A stretch of 64,000 bases of DNA from Companilactobacillus baiquanensis (GCF_003946605.1 NZ_RHOQ01000001.1:248001-312000), one strand, 5' to 3'. Shown: positions 7,261 through 16,591, counted from the stretch's first letter. Numbers and translations are program-made. Notes: generated by a model from the letters alone, not told the origin.

Positions 7261-8613
7261 ATGGCAGATAACAAAAAGCCAAAAGAGGGCCAAGGACTTC
7301 CAAAACTGCCAGCAAGTACCATTTGGATGTTGAGTTTTGGATTCTTAGGTGTTCAAATGGCATTTACTTTGCAGAGTTCACAAATGAGTCGTATTTTTCA
7401 AACAATTGGAGCTGATCCAAATAACTTAGGTTGGTTCTTCATTTTGCCACCATTGGCTGGATTGATCGTTCAACCAATCGTTGGATATTATTCAGATAGA
7501 ACCTGGGCACCAAAATTAGGTGGTAGACGATTACCTTATTTAATTTTAGGTACGATCGTTGCCGCAATCGTTATGTTCTTATTACCAAATTCTGGATCGA
7601 TGGGATTTGGATATGCATCATTTGCTGCATTACTATTTGGTGCTATTACAGTTGCATTTTTGGATCTATCATCTAATGTCGCCATGCAACCATTCAAGAT
7701 GATGGTTGGTGATATGGTTAATGATGATCAAAAGAGTTATGCATATGGTATTCAAAGTTTCTTATCAAATACCGGTGCCGTTATTGCCGCAATTTTCCCA
7801 TTTGTTTTAACAGCCTTTGGATTAGCTAATACAGCTAAAAAGGGTGTCGTACCACAGTCAGTTATTTGGTCATTTTATCTTGGAGCAGCTATTTTAATTA
7901 TTTCAACACTTTTCACTATGGGACGTGTTAAAGAATACGATCCTCAAACATATGCTAGATACCATGGAATTTCAGAGGATGCTAACAAAAAGGGTGGAAA
8001 TTGGCTAAATCTACTTAAAAAAGCTCCTAAAATATTCTGGACGGTTACACTAGTTCAATTCTTCTGTTGGATGGCGTTCCAATATCTATGGACATATTCA
8101 GCTGGTGCTATCTCAGTTAATGTTTGGCACACAGCTAATGCCAGTTCATCAGGATATCAAGCTGCTGGTAATTGGTATGGTGTTTTAGCAGCTGTGCAAT
8201 CGATTGCAGCCGTGATCTGGTCTTATGTACTTGCTAAAATTCCTAATAGTAAACATAAACTTGGTTATAGTTTGAGTTTACTTCTCGGTGCAGTCGGATT
8301 TATTTCAGTATTTATGATTCATAGTCAATACGCTTTAGTTGTTTCATATATTTTAGTTGGTATGGCTTGGGCAGCTATGAATACTTATCCGCTAACAATG
8401 ATCACAAATGCATTATCAGGTGAACATATGGGTACTTATCTTGGACTTTTCAATGGTTCGATTTGTTTACCACAAATTGTCGCTTCATTAGCAAGTTTTG
8501 GATTGTTCCCATTATTCGGTAATTCGCAACCACACATGTTCTTACTAGGTGGAATTATTATGGCAATCGCCGCATTATCAGTTGGATTTATTAAAGAAAC
8601 TTACAAGGCATAA
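7261..8613 (+). CDS. MFS sugar transporter (SLC45-like), probable maltose importer
   Basis: A 450-residue integral membrane protein with about twelve hydrophobic helices. The loop after helix 2 reads GYYSDRTWAPKLGGRRLPY, the R-rich signature of SLC45/GPH-like proton-sugar symporters, and a second half begins near residue 250 (KKAPKIFWTVTLVQFFCWMAF). Such transporters import disaccharides using the proton gradient. As first gene of the operon, with maltose phosphorylase 12 bp downstream, its substrate is very likely maltose. RBS agaggga precedes the ATG. Its specificity is inferred from context, not residues. Confidence 0.85.
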   Translation: MADNKKPKEGQGLPKLPASTIWMLSFGFLGVQMAFTLQSSQMSRIFQTIGADPNNLGWFFILPPLAGLIVQPIVGYYSDRTWAPKLGGRRLPYLILGTIVAAIVMFLLPNSGSMGFGYASFAALLFGAITVAFLDLSSNVAMQPFKMMVGDMVNDDQKSYAYGIQSFLSNTGAVIAAIFPFVLTAFGLANTAKKGVVPQSVIWSFYLGAAILIISTLFTMGRVKEYDPQTYARYHGISEDANKKGGNWLNLLKKAPKIFWTVTLVQFFCWMAFQYLWTYSAGAISVNVWHTANASSSGYQAAGNWYGVLAAVQSIAAVIWSYVLAKIPNSKHKLGYSLSLLLGAVGFISVFMIHSQYALVVSYILVGMAWAAMNTYPLTMITNALSGEHMGTYLGLFNGSICLPQIVASLASFGLFPLFGNSQPHMFLLGGIIMAIAALSVGFIKETYKA

Positions 8614-8625
8614 AAGGAGAAACTA

Positions 8626-10869
8626 ATGAAAAGAATATTTGAAGTACAACCTTGGGATGTTGTCACACATAAATTTGATCCTCAAGATAAGCGTTTACAA
8701 GAATCAATGACTAGTTTAGGAAATGGTTATATGGGTATGCGTGGATTCTTTGAAGAAGACTATTCTGCCGATACTTTGCAAGGCCTATATCTTGGTGGCG
8801 TTTGGTTCCCAGATAAGACTCGTGTCGGTTGGTGGAAGAATGGTTATCCTAAGTATTTTGGTAAAGTGATCAATGCTGTTAATTTTATTAAGATGAATTT
8901 CTTAATTGATGGTGAAAAGCTAGATCTTGCTAAAGATGATTTTACTGACTTTACTCTTGATTTAAATATGAAGGATTCACTATTGACTAGATCATTTATC
9001 GTTAATAAAAATGGTAAAAAGGTTAAACTTACATTTGAAAGATTTTTAAGTGTTGAACAAAAAGAACTTTCAGTTCAAAAAGTCAGTTTTGAAAACCTCT
9101 CTGATGATACGGTTAATATCAAAGTTATTTCTGCTATCGATGCGAATGTTAAAAACGAAGATGCCAATTACGATGAACGTTTCTGGGATGTTTTAGATTT
9201 AACAGATGACAGTATCGTAGCTAAAACAAAACCTAATAATTTCGGAACTCCTCAATTCACTTCCGCTATGCAGATGAGCCATGTAACTTCACTTAAAGAA
9301 GTTGATCAGACAAAGACAGAAACTGAAACAAGCAAGACTTTTGAAATCGATTTGGCTAAGAGTGCACAAGCTTCAATTGAAAAACGTGTGATCGTAACTA
9401 CCTCAAGAGATTACGATACAGTTGATGAGTTAACCGCTGCAATGAACTCTTTGACTAAGAAAGTAATGTCTAGAACCTTTGACGAATTGTTTACTGCACA
9501 TCGTGATATTTGGGCAGAACGTTGGAATAAATCTGATGTTCAAATTAAGGGGGATGTCGAAGCACAACAAGGAATGCGCTTTAACTTATTTGGATTATTC
9601 AGCACTTATTATGGTGACGATGCTAGATTAAACTTTGGTCCTAAAGGATTTACTGGTGAAAAATATGGTGGGGCTACTTATTGGGATACTGAGGCCTTCT
9701 GTATTCCAGTTTACTTAGGTATCACAGATCCTAAAGTAACTAGAAACCTTTTGATGTATCGCTATAAACAACTTGATGGAGCCTACGTAAATGCCAAAGA
9801 ACAAGGTCTTGATGGAGCTTTGTTCCCAATGGTTACCTTTAACGGGATTGAATGTCACAACGAATGGGAGATCACTTTTGAAGAGATCCATCGTAATGGT
9901 GATATTGCTTTTGCCATTTATAACTACACACGTTATACAGGTGATAAGTCATATGTTCTTAACGAAGGTAGTAAAGTTCTAACAGAAATTTCTCGTTTCT
10001 GGGCTGATCGTGTTCACTTTAGTCAACGTAATAATCAGTATATGATTCACGGTGTTACTGGACCTGATGAATATGAAAACAATGTCGATAATAATTGGTA
10101 TACAAATTATTTGGCACGTTGGACACTTGAATATACCCTCAAAGTATTAAATGAAGTTTCAGATGAACAAGCTGCTAAATTAAATATTTCAGCTGATGAA
10201 AAGAAGCATTGGCAAGATATTGTCGATAGAATGTACTTACCATATGATGAAAAATTAGGTATTTTTGTACAACATGATGGCTTCTTAGATAAAGATATTA
10301 AGCCAGTCAGCGAATTGCCAAGTGATCAATTGCCATTAAATCAAAACTGGTCATGGGATAAAATTCTTCGTTCACCATATATTAAACAAGGTGATGTTAT
10401 TCAAGGTATTTGGGACTTTATGGATGACTTTACAGAAGATGAAAAGAAGAAGAACTTTGATTTTTATGAGCCATTAACAGTTCATGAATCAAGTCTTTCA
10501 GCCTCAATTTATTCTGTTCTTGCCGCTGATTTACATTACGAAGATAAAGCGGTTGCATTATATGAAAGAACAGCTAGACTAGACTTAGATAACTATAATA
10601 ATGATACCGATGACGGTTTGCATATCACTTCAATGACAGGTGGTTGGATCTCAATTGTGCATGGATTTGCAGGTATGCGTGTCCATGATGATGGAACTTT
10701 GAGTTATAAACCATTCCTACCAAAGAAGTGGGATAGTTATTCATTTAGACAAGTATTTAGAGGACGTGTAATTGAAATAACAATTGATAAATCTGGTTCA
10801 CACTTTAAATTAATTTCAGGTGAACCACTATCAATTAAAGTTAATGACGAGTTAGTCGAATTAAATTAA
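8626..10869 (+). CDS. mapA: Maltose phosphorylase (GH65)
   Basis: A 747-residue cytoplasmic enzyme of glycoside hydrolase family 65 that converts maltose and phosphate to beta-glucose-1-phosphate and glucose. The N-terminal beta-sandwich runs to about residue 270, with SLGNGYMGMRGFFEEDY near the start. The catalytic (alpha/alpha)6 barrel follows, containing GGATYWDTEAFCIPVYL and VTGPDEYENNVDNNWYTNYLA, in which the glutamate of PDEYE is the general acid; a small C-terminal beta domain closes it. Length and motifs match lactobacillar MapA, and pgmB downstream consumes its product. aaaggag lies upstream. Trehalose or kojibiose phosphorylase are related alternatives, but the neighbours favour maltose. 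Confidence 0.93.
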   Translation: MKRIFEVQPWDVVTHKFDPQDKRLQESMTSLGNGYMGMRGFFEEDYSADTLQGLYLGGVWFPDKTRVGWWKNGYPKYFGKVINAVNFIKMNFLIDGEKLDLAKDDFTDFTLDLNMKDSLLTRSFIVNKNGKKVKLTFERFLSVEQKELSVQKVSFENLSDDTVNIKVISAIDANVKNEDANYDERFWDVLDLTDDSIVAKTKPNNFGTPQFTSAMQMSHVTSLKEVDQTKTETETSKTFEIDLAKSAQASIEKRVIVTTSRDYDTVDELTAAMNSLTKKVMSRTFDELFTAHRDIWAERWNKSDVQIKGDVEAQQGMRFNLFGLFSTYYGDDARLNFGPKGFTGEKYGGATYWDTEAFCIPVYLGITDPKVTRNLLMYRYKQLDGAYVNAKEQGLDGALFPMVTFNGIECHNEWEITFEEIHRNGDIAFAIYNYTRYTGDKSYVLNEGSKVLTEISRFWADRVHFSQRNNQYMIHGVTGPDEYENNVDNNWYTNYLARWTLEYTLKVLNEVSDEQAAKLNISADEKKHWQDIVDRMYLPYDEKLGIFVQHDGFLDKDIKPVSELPSDQLPLNQNWSWDKILRSPYIKQGDVIQGIWDFMDDFTEDEKKKNFDFYEPLTVHESSLSASIYSVLAADLHYEDKAVALYERTARLDLDNYNNDTDDGLHITSMTGGWISIVHGFAGMRVHDDGTLSYKPFLPKKWDSYSFRQVFRGRVIEITIDKSGSHFKLISGEPLSIKVNDELVELN

Positions 10870-10875
10870 GGAGTT

Positions 10876-10930
10876 GTGAGGGAACGCCGTTTTGCTTAGT
10901 GTGCAAAAAACGTTTCGTCACGCTTTTTTT
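10876..10930 (+). terminator. Terminator-like hairpin between mapA and pgmB
   Basis: A long imperfect hairpin (outer arms GTGAG...CGTCAC, inner arms GTTTTGC / GCAAAAAAC, one internal loop) is followed by seven T and then the pgmB ribosome site. It looks like an internal partial terminator or an mRNA stabiliser inside the operon. Confidence 0.65.
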
Positions 10931-10946
10931 ATAAAGGAGAATTCAA

Positions 10947-11618
10947 ATGGTAAAATTTGAGCAGATTAAAGGATTCGTTTTTGATTTAGATGGAGTTATT
11001 GCTGATACATCAGTCTATCATGCTAAGGCATGGCGCCAATTGGCAGAAAAATTAGGTGTTACTTGGACAGATGAATTAGCTGATGGACTTAAAGGAATCA
11101 GTCGTATGGACTCATTAAATTTGATTTTAAAGAGCGGCGGAATCGAAAATAAATATTCAGAAGCAGAAAAAGAAGATTTTGCAGCAGAAAAGAACACTAA
11201 TTATTTAAATCTTTTAAAAGATATGGATGCTACAGCAATTCTTCCAGGAATTGCAGACTTTTTAAAGGATCTTAAAGAGCATGATTATAAATTATCACTT
11301 GCTTCAGCCTCAAAGAATTCACCATTAGTTTTAAAACAATTAGGACTAGCAATGTATTTTAAGAACAAAGTTGATCCAACAACTCTAAAGCATGGTAAAC
11401 CAGATCCTGAAATATTTGCTCGTGGAGCAGAGGCTTTAAATCTTAAACCAGAAGAATGTATCGGGATCGAGGATGCTAAAGCTGGAGTTCAATCGATCAA
11501 TGGAGCTGGAGAATTATCTATTGGTATAGGTGATAAAAACATTTTAAGTGAGGCTGATATTAATTTTGCTGATACAAGTGAATTAACTTTGGCAAATATT
11601 AAAAAGGCTTTGGACTGA
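10947..11618 (+). CDS. pgmB: Beta-phosphoglucomutase
   Basis: A 223-residue HAD-family mutase that converts beta-glucose-1-phosphate, the product of maltose phosphorylase, to glucose-6-phosphate. Motif I is FVFDLDGVIADTSVYH (nucleophile Asp and acid/base Asp two residues later), the cap contains KGISRMDSLNLIL, motif II is LASASKNSP, motif III is the lysine in KHGKPDPEIF, and motif IV is GIEDAKAGVQSI. All match beta-PGM. aaaggag precedes the ATG. It is third in the maltose operon, behind a terminator-like hairpin. Confidence 0.94.
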   Translation: MVKFEQIKGFVFDLDGVIADTSVYHAKAWRQLAEKLGVTWTDELADGLKGISRMDSLNLILKSGGIENKYSEAEKEDFAAEKNTNYLNLLKDMDATAILPGIADFLKDLKEHDYKLSLASASKNSPLVLKQLGLAMYFKNKVDPTTLKHGKPDPEIFARGAEALNLKPEECIGIEDAKAGVQSINGAGELSIGIGDKNILSEADINFADTSELTLANIKKALD

Positions 11619-11623
11619 TCTCG

Positions 11624-12619
11624 ATGAAAATAACTAAAGAACAGTTTGGGACTTATCAAAATGGGCCGGTTTATTTATATAAAATTGAGAATAAGCATAA
11701 GACGCAGTTAAATGTATTATCTTACGCTGCCACTTGGCAGGATTTCAAAGTTGTTGAAAATGGAATCACGCATTCACTGATCAGTCATTTTGATAATTTG
11801 GATGATTATATCAAGACTCCTTATCAAGTAGGGAAAACCGTTGGTAGAGTTGCAGGTAGAATTGGTCACGCTAGCTTCAAATTGGATGATAAAAATTATC
11901 ATTTACCAGCAAATGATGGTTCAAATTTGATCCATGGTGGAGATAATGGATTTCAAAGTGTTAACTTTTCCGGTTCGGTTATTAAAGATGAAGTTATACT
12001 GTCACATAAATTTTTAAGTGCTGATGATAATTTTCCAGGAGATCTGGAACTAAAAATTACTTATAGTTTAAGTGAAGAAAACGAAGTTAAAATTTCCTAT
12101 ACTGCGACAAGTACCGCAAAGACACTCTTTAATCCAACTTGTCATGTTTACTTCAATGTAACGGATAATGAAGATGTATTTGGACAAGATGTGAAAATCA
12201 ACTCTAACTCGATACTTGAGGTTGATTCCAATAAAGTTCCAACTGGTAAAATTTTGCCAGTAACGAAGGGATATGAATTTAAAGAATTCAAAACGATTGC
12301 TAAAGCTTTAGATGATTTGAAATCTGATAATGGTAAACTAGAATTTGACGATACATTTGTTACTGATGGAAATTCAGTAGCTACTATAAAATCGAATAAG
12401 CGAGCCGTTGATTTTTCTTCTGATCGAAATGGTTTGGTCATTTTTACAGCAAACCCCAATGATCCCAAAAAAGCGGATAAAAGAGAATATAATTCCCTAG
12501 CAATGGAAATGCAGACGTTGCCTGATGCAATCAATCATGTAGGATTTGGTAATATAGTTTTGCCTGCAAATGAGTCTGTAACTTATACCAATAGTTATAA
12601 GTATCGTCAAATTAATTAA
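11624..12619 (+). CDS. galM: Aldose 1-epimerase (mutarotase)
   Basis: A 331-residue galactose-mutarotase-type beta-sandwich protein. The family's active-site histidines appear in NLIHGGDNGFQ and NPTCHVYFNV, the catalytic glutamate is in the LAMEMQTLPDAINH segment, and GRVAGRIGHASFKLDDKNYHL is the usual N-terminal motif. It interconverts alpha and beta anomers of hexoses, here probably the glucose released by maltose phosphorylase before it reaches glucokinase. It lies five bases after pgmB with little room for a separate promoter, so it belongs to the maltose operon. Confidence 0.9.
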   Translation: MKITKEQFGTYQNGPVYLYKIENKHKTQLNVLSYAATWQDFKVVENGITHSLISHFDNLDDYIKTPYQVGKTVGRVAGRIGHASFKLDDKNYHLPANDGSNLIHGGDNGFQSVNFSGSVIKDEVILSHKFLSADDNFPGDLELKITYSLSEENEVKISYTATSTAKTLFNPTCHVYFNVTDNEDVFGQDVKINSNSILEVDSNKVPTGKILPVTKGYEFKEFKTIAKALDDLKSDNGKLEFDDTFVTDGNSVATIKSNKRAVDFSSDRNGLVIFTANPNDPKKADKREYNSLAMEMQTLPDAINHVGFGNIVLPANESVTYTNSYKYRQIN

Positions 12620-12631
12620 AGGAAAATTTTG

Positions 12632-13414
12632 ATGAAACTTGTAATAACTGATTTAGATAGTACCTTTTTAGATAAAAATAAGAATTATAATGTAGAACAT
12701 TACAATAAGATAAAAGAAGAGTTAAAAGCCCGAAATATTAATTTCGCTGCTTGCACTGGCAAACAAGCCGAAAAGGTTGAAGAGATTTTAGGTTCTGACA
12801 TCTGGATCGTTGGTGATGGTGGGGCTAGAATTAAATATGAAGGTAAATTCTATTATAAGAACTTGATTCCTAACAAATTAGGTCAAGAATTTATTACTGC
12901 TTTGCAAAATCTGAATATTGATTTTAATATTGTTGCTTCAACTGAAGATCGCAGTTATATCCCAACTGGTCGTAGTGATGCCGAGATCAATCGAATTAAA
13001 AAAAGTTATCACCTAGTAACCGAAATAGCAGATTTTAAAGCGATAACTCAAGATTTTACTAAAATTTCTGTATACGATGCTAAGGCACATACTTTTGAAT
13101 ATTGTCATCGTTTAGATAATTTTAAAGATAGATTATTTATCGTTGCTCCAGAGCCGACTTGGATCGATGTTTCCAATTTTGGAGCGCATAAAGGAACCGG
13201 AATTCAAAAGCTTCAAAATATCCTCGACTGTACTAAGGATGATACGATTTGTTTTGGTGATGGCTATAACGATTTGGAAATGTTCAACCAATCTGGAGTT
13301 AAATTTGCCATGGGTAATGCTTTTGATGATGTAAAAGATAAAGCTGATTTTGTAGTCAAAACTAATAATGAAGATGGCGTTTTACGTGCAATTGATAAAT
13401 TACTAATGATTTAA
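12632..13414 (+). CDS. HAD hydrolase, Cof-type sugar/nucleotide phosphatase
   Basis: A 260-residue Cof/YidA-type HAD phosphatase. Motif I is VITDLDSTFLDKN, motif II lies in NFAACTGKQ, and motif IV is CFGDGYNDLEMFNQSG; the large C2 cap in between contains DGGARIKYEGKFYYK. Such enzymes dephosphorylate sugar phosphates or flavin and nucleotide phosphates. It ends the maltose operon, so a sugar phosphate such as glucose-6-phosphate or an overflow intermediate is plausible. The ATG with aaaggaaa upstream is preferred over an in-frame TTG one codon earlier. Confidence 0.86.
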   Translation: MKLVITDLDSTFLDKNKNYNVEHYNKIKEELKARNINFAACTGKQAEKVEEILGSDIWIVGDGGARIKYEGKFYYKNLIPNKLGQEFITALQNLNIDFNIVASTEDRSYIPTGRSDAEINRIKKSYHLVTEIADFKAITQDFTKISVYDAKAHTFEYCHRLDNFKDRLFIVAPEPTWIDVSNFGAHKGTGIQKLQNILDCTKDDTICFGDGYNDLEMFNQSGVKFAMGNAFDDVKDKADFVVKTNNEDGVLRAIDKLLMI

Positions 13415-13462
13415 AAAAGGAAACTTTCACTCACTTAATTAAGTGGAGAAAGTTTCCTTTTT
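13415..13462. terminator. Bidirectional terminator
   Basis: Long stem AAAGGAAACTTTC...GAAAGTTTCCTTT with an AATT loop and T runs on both strands. It separates the maltose operon from the convergent aldo/keto reductase. Confidence 0.92.
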
Positions 13463-13476
13463 GTAATTATAAAATT

Positions 13477-14472
13477 TTATTTTATTAATTTGTTTATTTC
13501 ACTAATTTCATCATTTGAGAATTCAAGATTATCGAGAGCCTTTAAATTTTCGTCTAGATGATCATTATTAGTTGTTCCAATAATAACGCTGGCAACGACA
13601 GGATCTTTTAACAACCAGGCAAGTGACATTTGACTAAGTGTCTGATCTCGGTTCTTGGCGATATCATTTAATTTATTCAATTTAGCGACTAAAGCATCAG
13701 GACCATCGTCTAAGAGTTCAGAATTTGTATGATGTATTTTGAATGAATCGGTAATTCCATTAAGATAGCGGTCGGATAATAATCCTTCACAAAGTGGACC
13801 ATAGGCGATTACACCAGCACCGTTATCCTTTAATAATTGAGCTAATCCACTAGTTTCTACATGATCATTTAATAAGTTCATACTCATTTGATCCAAAACA
13901 AATGGGGTACCGAGTTTTTTAAACAGGGCAATAGCTTGTTTTAATTCGGGAACTTCATAGTTTGAAACACCGACATATAGCGCCTTACCAGAACGTACTA
14001 TATCATCCAAAGCTCTAACGGTTTCTTCGATAGGGGTTTTATCATCATATCTATGAGCATAATAAATATCTACATAATCCAAATTTAGTCTTTGTAGTGA
14101 GTCATTGATACCTTGAAGTAATGATTTTCTGGAAGTACCGATACCATAAGGTCCATCATGAATTTCATAACCAACCTTAGTAGAAATGACTAATTCATCA
14201 CGATAAGATTTCAAATCATTTTTCAAAATCTGACCTAGTAATTCTTCTGAAGTACCAAAGCCAGTATTGCCATCACCATAGTGATTAGCATTGTCAAAAT
14301 GGAATACACCTTTGTCAAAAGCATGTAGAATCGTATTTCTGCGTTCGCTTAATGGATCAGCACTACCAAAATTACGCCACAATCCTAAAGAAATTGGGGG
14401 TAACATTAAACCAGTTTCACCAGCGTGACGAACAGAGTAATTGTCATAACGATTTTCTGAAGCAACATACAT
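13477..14472 (-). CDS. Aldo/keto reductase (YghZ / Gsp69-like)
   Basis: A 331-residue TIM-barrel NADPH-dependent reductase. Family motifs are FDNANHYGDGNTGFGTSEELLG (catalytic Tyr), VISTKVGYEIHDGPYGIGTSRKSLL (Lys) and YVDIYYAHRYDDKTPIEET (His). The GTSRKSL motif points to the YghZ/L-glyceraldehyde-3-phosphate reductase branch, which detoxifies aldehydes such as methylglyoxal. The start at MYVASENRYD is set by gaggagg; an upstream in-frame ATG 20 codons earlier lacks one. A LacI/cre-like site lies upstream at 14515-14528. Confidence 0.88.
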   Translation of the reverse strand: MYVASENRYDNYSVRHAGETGLMLPPISLGLWRNFGSADPLSERRNTILHAFDKGVFHFDNANHYGDGNTGFGTSEELLGQILKNDLKSYRDELVISTKVGYEIHDGPYGIGTSRKSLLQGINDSLQRLNLDYVDIYYAHRYDDKTPIEETVRALDDIVRSGKALYVGVSNYEVPELKQAIALFKKLGTPFVLDQMSMNLLNDHVETSGLAQLLKDNGAGVIAYGPLCEGLLSDRYLNGITDSFKIHHTNSELLDDGPDALVAKLNKLNDIAKNRDQTLSQMSLAWLLKDPVVASVIIGTTNNDHLDENLKALDNLEFSNDEISEINKLIK

Positions 14473-14514
14473 TTTATCTTCCTCCTCATTGTTCATACTA
14501 TTAATAGTAAGCCA

Positions 14515-14528
14515 TTGCAAACGGTTAC
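14515..14528. promoter_or_regulatory. LacI/CcpA-type operator before the aldo/keto reductase
   Basis: Read on +, TTGCAAACGGTTAC. The 11-mer TGCAAACGGTT is identical to the core of the maltose-promoter operator at 7178-7188. On the minus strand it matches most of the cre consensus. The regulator could be the local LacI protein or CcpA. Confidence 0.5.
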
Positions 14529-14547
14529 TCAAGGAGATAGGTTGGGA

Positions 14548-14757
14548 TCATTTTGAATTGATCAAACGATAGTAAGTGAAGTGAGCAGCCGATAACCAAA
14601 ATAGGATCGTAAACGACCAGCCAAAAATTCCATGTGGCTTATTGTGAGTAATAACAGGCCCAAGTGAGGACCAGCCGTAATGTGAGCCCCAAAATATAAA
14701 TAAACCTATCCATAAGATCCATAATAGTATTAGAAGTATTCTTGATAGTTTGCGCAT
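14548..14757 (-). CDS. Small two-helix membrane protein, unknown
   Basis: A 69-residue protein with two predicted transmembrane helices, about residues 5-25 (rich in L, I, W) and 43-63, joined by a loop containing HYGWSSLGPVITHNKPHG. aaggaaac precedes the ATG at the right distance. It sits between the M20 peptidase and the aldo/keto reductase in the same direction and is probably cotranscribed with the peptidase. I do not recognise a family. Confidence 0.6.
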   Translation of the reverse strand: MRKLSRILLILLWILWIGLFIFWGSHYGWSSLGPVITHNKPHGIFGWSFTILFWLSAAHFTYYRLINSK

Positions 14758-14777
14758 TGTTGTTTCCTTAATTGTTT

Positions 14778-15995
14778 TTATTCAAAATATTTCAGAGCAA
14801 TTTTTTCGTAAATATTAATAAATTGTAGGTAATCATCTTCAAAAACAAATTCATTAACTTGATGAGCACTTTCGTTACCAGGGCCAGCGACAACTACTTC
14901 TAAATCAGGATTGACCTTAACAAATTGAGATGCATCAGTACCACCAGGTGCACCAACTGCCAAAGCTTCTTTTTCAAATACTTCTTGATAACTTTGACGA
15001 ACGATCTTTAGAAAGTTAGAATCCATATCAGTTTTAACTGGCCAGTTGCTGCTTGTTTCATTAAGTTCCAAAGACATATGTGGAGTTTGATTTAACTCAT
15101 TAATAATATTTTTGAGATCAACGATTAATTTATCGTTATTGTATTCTGGAATAGTTCTGATTTTAACATTCATTTCTGCATAGTCGGGGATAGTATTCTC
15201 TTGGTCACCGGATTTTATAATTGTAACTGCAGGTGTTGTCTTACCAAGAATTTCATCTTTAGCAATTAATCCATTGAAGTATTCTTTTTGTTTGTTATAG
15301 AAAGTAATCAAATTGTCTAAAGCATTAATACCAGCTTCTGGCATAGAACTATGTGCGGCTTTACCATGTGAAACTTTGTAGTCAATTGAGCCCTTATGAG
15401 CGCAAAAGATAGCATGACGTCCATATTCAGAAGGATTAGAGTCTGGAATTTGAATCAAACCACTGTTAATTAGTTGATCCATAACAGGTGTCGAAGAAGC
15501 ATTACTTGGCTCACCGACAACAAGTGCATTAAGATCATCAGCGTACCCAGATTCTGATAACTGTTTAGCACCAATTTCACCTAATTCTTCACCGACAGTG
15601 GCGATAAATTTAATATTACCCTTAAAATTATCATCTTCGTTTAACTCGATCATGGCAATCGTTAATCCAGCTAGGCCAGATTTCATATCTGATGTTCCAC
15701 GTCCAAAGATTTTTCCATCGATGTGCTTAGGGTTAAATGCTCCGTAATTCCATTTCTTTTCATCAACTGGAGCAACAACATCCTCATGTCCTGTAAACCC
15801 AAGTGTTTTTTCGGCATTATTATTAATAGAAGCAATTAAATTAAAGCGATTATCATCTGTTTTAACTAATTCCGTCTTAATTTGATGTCTTTCGAACAGT
15901 TTTTTAAGATAATTGGCCACCAATTCTTCATGACCATTTACGGTCTCAAGTTTTATTAAATCGTCTAAAATAGATAACTTCTCTGTTTTATCCAT
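14778..15995 (-). CDS. M20 family metallopeptidase (ArgE/DapE type)
   Basis: A 405-residue zinc amidohydrolase. LGFTGHEDVVAP carries the first metal histidine, FGRGTSDMKSGLAGL the bridging aspartate, ATVGEELGEIGAKQL the catalytic and metal glutamates, and AVGAPGGTDASQF the C-terminal segment. A dimerisation domain lies between about residues 200 and 310. The group includes succinyl-diaminopimelate desuccinylase, acetylornithine deacetylase and dipeptidases. There are no lysine or arginine biosynthesis genes nearby, so I leave the substrate open. A GGAGG-type site (ttggagg) precedes the start. Confidence 0.87.
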   Translation of the reverse strand: MDKTEKLSILDDLIKLETVNGHEELVANYLKKLFERHQIKTELVKTDDNRFNLIASINNNAEKTLGFTGHEDVVAPVDEKKWNYGAFNPKHIDGKIFGRGTSDMKSGLAGLTIAMIELNEDDNFKGNIKFIATVGEELGEIGAKQLSESGYADDLNALVVGEPSNASSTPVMDQLINSGLIQIPDSNPSEYGRHAIFCAHKGSIDYKVSHGKAAHSSMPEAGINALDNLITFYNKQKEYFNGLIAKDEILGKTTPAVTIIKSGDQENTIPDYAEMNVKIRTIPEYNNDKLIVDLKNIINELNQTPHMSLELNETSSNWPVKTDMDSNFLKIVRQSYQEVFEKEALAVGAPGGTDASQFVKVNPDLEVVVAGPGNESAHQVNEFVFEDDYLQFINIYEKIALKYFE

Positions 15996-16096
15996 TATGA
16001 TTCCTCCAAGAATAAAGTTTCATGTATAATAGTAAGTATCGAACAACTATATATTAGTATTAATTAAACTAAAAAGTAATAAAAGGTGAATAAAAA

Positions 16097-16288
16097 TTGA
16101 ATTTATTGATGAAGATCGATCGATGGCTAGGAGCCATCTTGGTAATCGTTGCCATATTAGGATATTTATTTCATTGGTTTACAAGCCAATTACTATTAAG
16201 TGCACTTGCAGCAGGTATTTTGCTGGTGATAATTTCTTTTACATCTGACAAGGGAAGATCCAGAGGTACTAGAAATAAAAAAGACTAG
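16097..16288 (+). CDS. Small membrane protein, unknown
   Basis: A 63-residue protein with two hydrophobic helices (about 12-27 and 30-50) and a very basic tail GRSRGTRNKK, so the C-terminus should stay in the cytoplasm. A TTG start is chosen because aaaggtga lies eight bases upstream; an in-frame ATG four codons later is the alternative. It is followed directly by a terminator. The function is unknown. Confidence 0.55.
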   Translation: MNLLMKIDRWLGAILVIVAILGYLFHWFTSQLLLSALAAGILLVIISFTSDKGRSRGTRNKKD

Positions 16289-16313
16289 AAGTCCAGATGG
16301 ATTTCTAGTTTTT
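16284..16313. terminator. Terminator between two convergent small membrane genes
   Basis: Stem ACTAGAAGTCC / GGATTTCTAGT with a short loop and T run. It overlaps the last codons of the + strand gene. Confidence 0.82.
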
Positions 16314-16323
16314 AATTTCAATA

Positions 16324-16506
16324 TTAGTTAACCTTCTTACGTCCCTCAGGAGTATAGCGGCTAGATTTGTAGCGCTTGTATAAATAATAGATCCCAAACG
16401 CAATGGCAGCCATAATTAATAGAGGGATACCAATGTAGAAGAAAATAGCTATTGCAACAGCAACGATCAGAAACCATTTAATGAATCTCAAAAATAAATC
16501 GAACAT
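16324..16506 (-). CDS. Small membrane protein, unknown
   Basis: A 60-residue protein with two close hydrophobic segments (about 10-26 and 28-46) and a basic tail (YKRYKSSRYTPEGRKK). aaggaga precedes the ATG. It may be a single-gene unit. Nothing identifies a function. Small basic-tailed membrane proteins like this are common in lactobacilli, but I assign no family. Confidence 0.55.
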   Translation of the reverse strand: MFDLFLRFIKWFLIVAVAIAIFFYIGIPLLIMAAIAFGIYYLYKRYKSSRYTPEGRKKVN

Positions 16507-16591
16507 TTAGTTCTCCTTTTCATAAGTCTACAACTATATAATTATTTATATTCTTTATTAAGTCAAGTAAAACGATTAAAAAACAAAATGA

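Noticed and set aside
12148..12534. Minus-strand frame of 128 codons in galM
   Set aside because: Fully inside a clear galM gene; Ser/Leu-rich mirror translation.
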